From Brachypodius melanocephalos (Eukaryota > Chordata > Aves > Passeriformes > Pycnonotidae), in assembly GCA_013398615.1 (NCBI GenBank), contig VZSR01000028.1, positions 1,545,940 to 1,609,939 on the forward strand: DNA of 64,000 nucleotides, read 5' to 3'. The stretch's first letter is position 1; every line of letters starts with the position of its first letter. Below are positions 58,962 through 64,000 of this stretch, in pieces. The notes beneath the pieces are model-generated. The model saw only the letters and a program-made list of their open reading frames with translations, ran no database searches and was not told where the DNA came from. The position numbers and the translations under genes are program-made.

Positions 58962-61900
58962 GTAAGCTGTCCTTCTATTTTGGAGAAAAAGTCAGCAACT
59001 TAAAAGTATTATGGGCAGTAAATGGAATCAGCTTCCAGAAACTGTGGTGATGAAGACACTTGCAAGTTGAGGTATTACTTTGTAAGCACTGGCTCCAAGA
59101 TGAACAGTGATAAATGAGGAGTTGCTCTTAGCCAGGCAGTGTATGTGGCCAAGTCACTCTCAGGAAGAGCTGGAACTTTATTTTTCACTATAGATGTTGT
59201 AAATTGAAGAGAATGCACTTTCAAATAAGTGGAAGTGCACTCCTATGGAGAGTAGAGACTTTAACAATACACACTCTGAGAAAAACAAGGATTTCTTTGT
59301 TTTTTCTTCTTGCTCTAAGTTACACTCCCATTACCAGGAATGCTGAACACAACGCTAAAAAAATTTTGCACAGTAAAAAAAAAAAAAATTACAGCTTTTC
59401 CTTTTGTTGTGCTTATGCAGGAGAAATAATTTGATTTTTCTTAAACTTTTCAGGCAATAATAATAAAACCCATTAATCCATAGTGCTGCAGTTGCTGTAC
59501 CTGCTTACTAAATAAGTTCTGCCAACCAAGCCATGGCATCGTACGACTTGCAGCTGTTGTATTAAAAAAAACTTCCAAGGCAATGTCACGTAAGATTGTA
59601 ATTTTTCACGAGCTGTGGGTAAACTGACATGAGAAACCTTAAACTTCCTAGAAAAGCTGAGTTATTCAGCAGTATTTTCTGATGTTAGAAGATGTTGAAG
59701 TTTCAGCCTGCCCCTTCGTAGCACGTTGTACATTGCCCTTTCCCACTCCATTGATGGATCTAAGAGGCTGAATTCATGTCAAAGAAGGTCAGCTGGGAGA
59801 TTCCTGATTGTTTGTGGTATTCTTTCTCTGTACAACTGGGTGTCCTTCTTTAGTTCTCTGGTATGGATTTTCCTTATCTGAAGACCTTTTCTTGAACTTA
59901 GTAGACAAATTCTTTTTAAATTTTTTGGCATCTTTCCTAAGCCTGTGAAGTTCTTGGATTCTCTTTCTGAATCAGGGAATAGTTCATATGTCTTGTAATA
60001 CTATCACTCCTGGGAAGAAAAAAAAATTCTTTCAACTTTCTCTTTTGGGAATGTGAAAGCTTCAAAGAAATGATCTTGTCAACTTGAAGAAGCTGAGGGT
60101 ATTGCCCTTGGGCTTTTCCCTGTTCAGAAAAATTGCTACAAACATTGCAACATCATGCAGTTTACCAAGGATCAATGGAATTCACTGCTATCAAAGAATA
60201 TTGGAGGGGTAAGATTATAACTCTTTGGTGGTCAACTGTTTTAGGTACATTAAGCTTTATAATATAATTTTTTAGTAGCATTTGATCTTTTTTCTGCACA
60301 CTTAGGCAGATTCTTGAAAACTGACTTTGAAAAGTTTTCTGTTTGAAGACACCGACAAATTTTATATGAATATGTGGACCTGTGTTTATTGAACTTGGAC
60401 TTGTTTGCTTTACTTACTCCTCACAGATCTAGTATATATACCTAAGGTCTTTTTTCCTAAACTAAGATCAGTGGCCAGTGGGAATAGATATGATGATTCC
60501 TCAAGTTGTTTCTTTTTTTTCTCTTCAAGAGTAAAAGAATCTAGCAAACTTCTGAGACAGTTGGTGTGTAAATTATTTTTATTGGTCCTATCCACTTTAA
60601 ATACTGTTCAAATACCATTTCTCCTGCTCTCTATGTCCCATTTCCTAGCACTTCATAAAGAGAAATCAAGCTGCAATTATGGTTTCCACATTTTTCCATT
60701 CAAATATTTAATTTAAAAATCTGTTCAAGAACACAGTGTTCTTTTTCTCTGGTCTCTTTTTACTGTATGCTTTCTGGAATTATATGTGCAATCGTCTGGT
60801 GTTCAGTCCAGCCACAGAACTTCTGTTTTAACATCATTCATTGTGCTGCCTTCCTGTAGGTACCTTAAGAATGTTAAAAGGGAGACGTTGCAGCTTCTTG
60901 TGTTGCAAGCAGAACACAGTTATTCTCTCATTACCAAATGAAGAGTTTCCATCCTATTCCAGACTTCACAAAACTACACGTATTTCTCTACAGAATTAAT
61001 TATCGCCTACTAACAATCAATGCAATTATCCTATCTCTCCTTCAACATGACTTGTTCTGTAAAATACACAGCTGAGTAATTCTCTCTAGGGAAATATCCT
61101 TTCTGTTTCTTCTGGGGCAGTGGCTCTTCAAGCATTTAGTCTCAGCTTTTGGAGCAGCCGCTTTATCCGTCACATATTACATGTTAGTGAGCAGAGCAGC
61201 AGCAGGTAGAGGCGTGCATTAATTTCAAAAAGCATTATCACAATTCTCCACAAGACTGAGGCATTAGAAGGATCTGTAGCTCTAGCCCCATCTGTCTCTT
61301 TACATATTGCACCCACAAGCGGTAGTTCCTTTCCCCTCACCCTCCTTAAAAAGTAGATTTGATTTTTAGGAGTATGTCTGGACATATCCTGAGCTTGTAA
61401 GCACGTTCTGTGGAAAGATGAGCTTTGTTCCAAATACTTACATGACCTCCCAGAAATCTACCTGTGAGTTCTGGTTCTCATAGCTGGCCTGTATTTCATC
61501 CTGTGGATGGAAGACTCCTGCCATGCTTTCAGGTGTTCTTAGTGTTGAAAATGTTTTCCACAATGCCATCAGCAGAAGCATTGGAGTGCTGTGCTGATGC
61601 AGCTTCCTGGTCCTTTTCTGGGAAAAAACCCAGATTTCAGAATGCATGAGTGTGTGCATGAGTGTGTGTGTAAAACAAACTCTCTGAATGCTCTAGGAAA
61701 GAATTTGCCCACTGTAACCTTCTTGCCTTCCTGTGTGCTCAGCAATGGTATGCCAATACAAATGATGAGAATGAGAAGCAGACAAGTGGTGCCTCTGTTA
61801 TAAAGCAGAGAAGATCCTTGAAAATTCACAGAGATGAAAAATCAGCAGCTTTAGCTTAGTTTTTCATAAACTCTTAGCTTTTTGTAAGAGCAGTTCTAGG

Positions 61901-64000
61901 ACAGTTAAGAGAATATCTTTTATAAAAAAGGGCAAGACTTGCCTATAAAATACAACCTGATTTATATCAAATACTGAAATTGAGTACTGAATTTTTGCAG
62001 CTATTTTAATTTTTTTCTAAAGTTCTTTTTTTTTTGTGTTCTGATTTACTGCTTAGAACACTTTTTAGTATGTATTGACTGTCTGCGGAGATCTCTGCTG
62101 ACACAGCTCTTTCAGATGATGCAGTGCTGGAGAAAAGCTGATGAGTCTTTCTTTATGAGCTCTGACAGATTAATTAGCAAAATGGTCAGAAAAGCTTTCC
62201 TATTTTTATTTTAACGTCCCTAGACCATGCTTTTGGTTGGGGTTGTGTTTCAAGACAGTCTTGAGACAAGATGAGTGAGATCTTATTTTCTTGCTGGCTG
62301 CTATGTGAGGAACATGTGACTGAGCTATGGCTCAGCACCAGCCAGGCTGGGTGATGGGTAGCTCTGTTACCAAGCCGAATTTGAATGAATGCTGTGGTTA
62401 AACCACAACACGTGGCAAGGGATGGGGTTAGGACTTGAGCAGGAAAAGGCTCATTGGGATATTTGGAGGGATGCTCCTGGTCAAGCTCTGCCCCTTCCTG
62501 TTAATTTTGCTGTCAGTGCAGTTCCCACGTGGCTGTTCAGCCTGGAGGTAGGGGTGGTGTTCTGGGAAAGAGGGAGGCAGCTGTGCAGCTAAATCCTGCA
62601 ATCCTGGGGCCTGAGTGCCATCACAGCTGTACTGCTTCATGTATGGATGACTGAGTTGTGCTTAAACTGCAATTCAGATGGAAAGTGGAGATAGTTTGGA
62701 ATAATCTAAGTTAAAGGTCTTGGTGTGTTTCTGCATCCTTTAATGCCAGGACGTATTCTGCATACAGGACATTTTACTGAGATTTTTTTAAAGCTCTTGG
62801 TGTATTTCTGCATCCTTTCATGCCAGGATGTATTCTGCATAAAGGACATTTTACTGAGATTTTTTTAAAGCTAAGCGTGAGCTGTTGGAACACCAGAAAA
62901 ATCTGGTGGTTTATGTATAGTTTTGTAGCACAAGAGGCTTCCTTTTAATCAGGGAATCTGGTGGGGGTTAATAGTGGATTTAGGAAAGACTACAGAAAGC
63001 TTAGTGTGTGCTGCTGGGCTTGTTTGAGTCTGGTGCCAGTGTAATAGGTTTGATTTGCAGGTAACACAGTTATGTCGAAGAGGTGGATAGGGGAGTGCCT
63101 CTCCTTCTGCCAGACTTTATAATTTCATTAAATAAGCCTTCTTGCTGCTGTAGATGTCATTAAAGCTCAGCTTTTCAAAGAGAGCACTGGGTTTAGTACT
63201 GAGTTCCTAAGGATTTCTATAGTAGCTAGGTCCACAGTAGAACAAACTCATGGAAATGACTGAGCTGCCTGATGTGTGCAATGGAGTGGCTGTCCAAACA
63301 AGGGCCCAGCTACTACCTGAAAGGATGTATCATATGGAATCTGAGCCTTCCTTTGCATTCCTGAGAGGAGAAAAGAGAGTTGATTTTAGTTCATTTCATT
63401 TCTCTTTGAGAATAAGAGTGTGATGGTTGGCTGCTTCAATCATTCTTGCCAGTGTGGAGAGGACTTGTCTACTTCTCAGTCTGCAGTACCAGTGCAGCCT
63501 GACCCCTGTGTCTTGGCTTGGATACTGGATATAAGCAAACTGTGGTGTCACTGCAAGCTGTGCAATGGGATTTTTCCTTTCGTTCAGCCCATGTGATGCT
63601 TGGTGCCATTTCAGTGTGACTGGCACAAAAACAAACACAGGTACCTTTCCACAATGCTTCAGTTCACTCTATTACCCACAGCTCGTGCCTCTGTAAGCTT
63701 TGAGTCATTAAGCTGTGGGTTATGTTTGCTGGTTTATTGCAGGGAATATTTTTGCAAGATGTTTCACTCTTTCCCTGTTACATTCACTTGAGCATCTCTC
63801 CCTGAATGATTATATTCTTGTGATAGTGTTGTTGTTCCTGTTATTATCAACATTATCATCATCATCAACTTTGATTATAAATCTCCAAGCAAAGTGTTGC
63901 TTTGAACTTACAGTTCCAAATAAATTCTCATCCGAGAATGTGTATCAGATCATGCAGCTGAGAAGTGAAAAATAAGATTCCTTTTTTCCACACCTGTGGA
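58962..64000 (+). other. PARD3B: Intron, 5' part, 5.0 kb to the end of the window
   Basis: AT-rich sequence in which I found no further PARD3B exon. It contains the 77-bp tandem duplication at 62711-62870, an imperfect TG-rich patch near 61648-61672 and a short ATC repeat near 63853-63867. Reading frames on both strands have no recognisable domain. Confidence 0.85.
62711..62870. repeat. 77-bp tandem duplication
   Basis: Unit 1 (62711-62787) and unit 2 (62788-62864) both begin ttaaag and run through tctgcatccttt, atgccagga, tattctgcat and aggacattttactgagattt. A third ttaaag closes the array at 62865-62870. I count five substitutions over 77 bases, about 93.5 percent identity. No indel is visible. 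The 6-bp ttaaag at all three edges suggests slippage or unequal exchange at a short homology. No match to a known repeat family is apparent. Confidence 0.95.

Larger units (their letters stand above)
1..64000 (+). other. PARD3B: PARD3B gene body, internal part
   Basis: The whole window appears to lie inside one plus-strand gene for a PAR3-family polarity scaffold. Twelve exons join in consistent phase into about 1,678 coding bases. The order is linker, PDZ1, Ser/Pro linker, PDZ2, PDZ3, disordered tail, as in PAR3 proteins. PDZ3 and the post-PDZ text (SLKGNKSRETG, GKSNHEAMETL, SINLKASKSMDL) fit PARD3B rather than PARD3, which I recall as SVKGNRSKEN and GKTNQDAMETL. PAR3 proteins act at epithelial tight junctions and the apical cortex. 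PARD3B differs from PARD3 in reportedly lacking stable atypical PKC binding and in binding LKB1. Neither the start codon exon nor the stop codon exon is present. Bird origin is inferred from the CR1 fragments; the species cannot be named. Confidence 0.93.

Noticed and set aside
1..64000. Operons, CRISPR arrays, tRNA or rRNA genes, endogenous viral genes
   Set aside because: None is seen. The window is vertebrate intronic DNA, and the only mobile sequences recognised are CR1 and an old SINE.

Overview
The window is vertebrate, almost certainly avian, nuclear DNA: AT-rich, with very low coding density, long introns with GT-AG junctions and three CR1 LINE fragments of the bird type. It appears to lie inside one plus-strand gene. 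I identify this as PARD3B (PAR3-like, Par-3 family cell polarity regulator beta), because the spliced exons encode three successive PDZ domains whose sequence fits PARD3B better than the paralogue PARD3. Neither end of the gene is present. No second gene is supported on either strand.

Layout: a probable linker exon at 1041-1132 lies before PDZ1. PDZ1 is built from exons 11067-11153, 14645-14770 and the first part of 19305-19660. The rest of the last exon is a Ser/Pro-rich linker and the first strand of PDZ2. PDZ2 is completed by 21300-21439 and 22217-22345. PDZ3 is encoded by 31974-32159 and 38070-38240. A disordered post-PDZ region follows in 41522-41651, 45017-45116, 47125-47240 and 58917-58961. 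All neighbouring junctions agree in reading phase, giving about 559 codons. The N-terminal oligomerisation domain and the downstream C-terminal part lie outside the window.

Introns occupy over 97 percent of the window. They hold two antisense CR1 3' ends (about 11315-11450 and 18264-18560), one sense CR1 ORF2 piece (about 30160-30720), a probable ancient MIR-type SINE about 110 bp before the second PDZ2 exon, a 77-bp tandem duplication (62711-62870), an unexplained hairpin (14857-14922), several T/G-rich tracts, homopolymer runs and a 100-N assembly gap (6956-7055).

The most interesting candidate is a 21-nt, frame-preserving microexon at 55003-55023 inside the last long internal intron. It has good splice signals and a TGC just upstream, as in SRRM4-type neural microexons. 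It would add seven residues (DLRLVLK) to the post-PDZ region. The PDZ3 exon 38070-38240 is a strong GC3 and CpG outlier with two unusual substitutions. I found no evidence of an entirely new biological system. All identities rest on reading and memory of the protein families, not on a database search.
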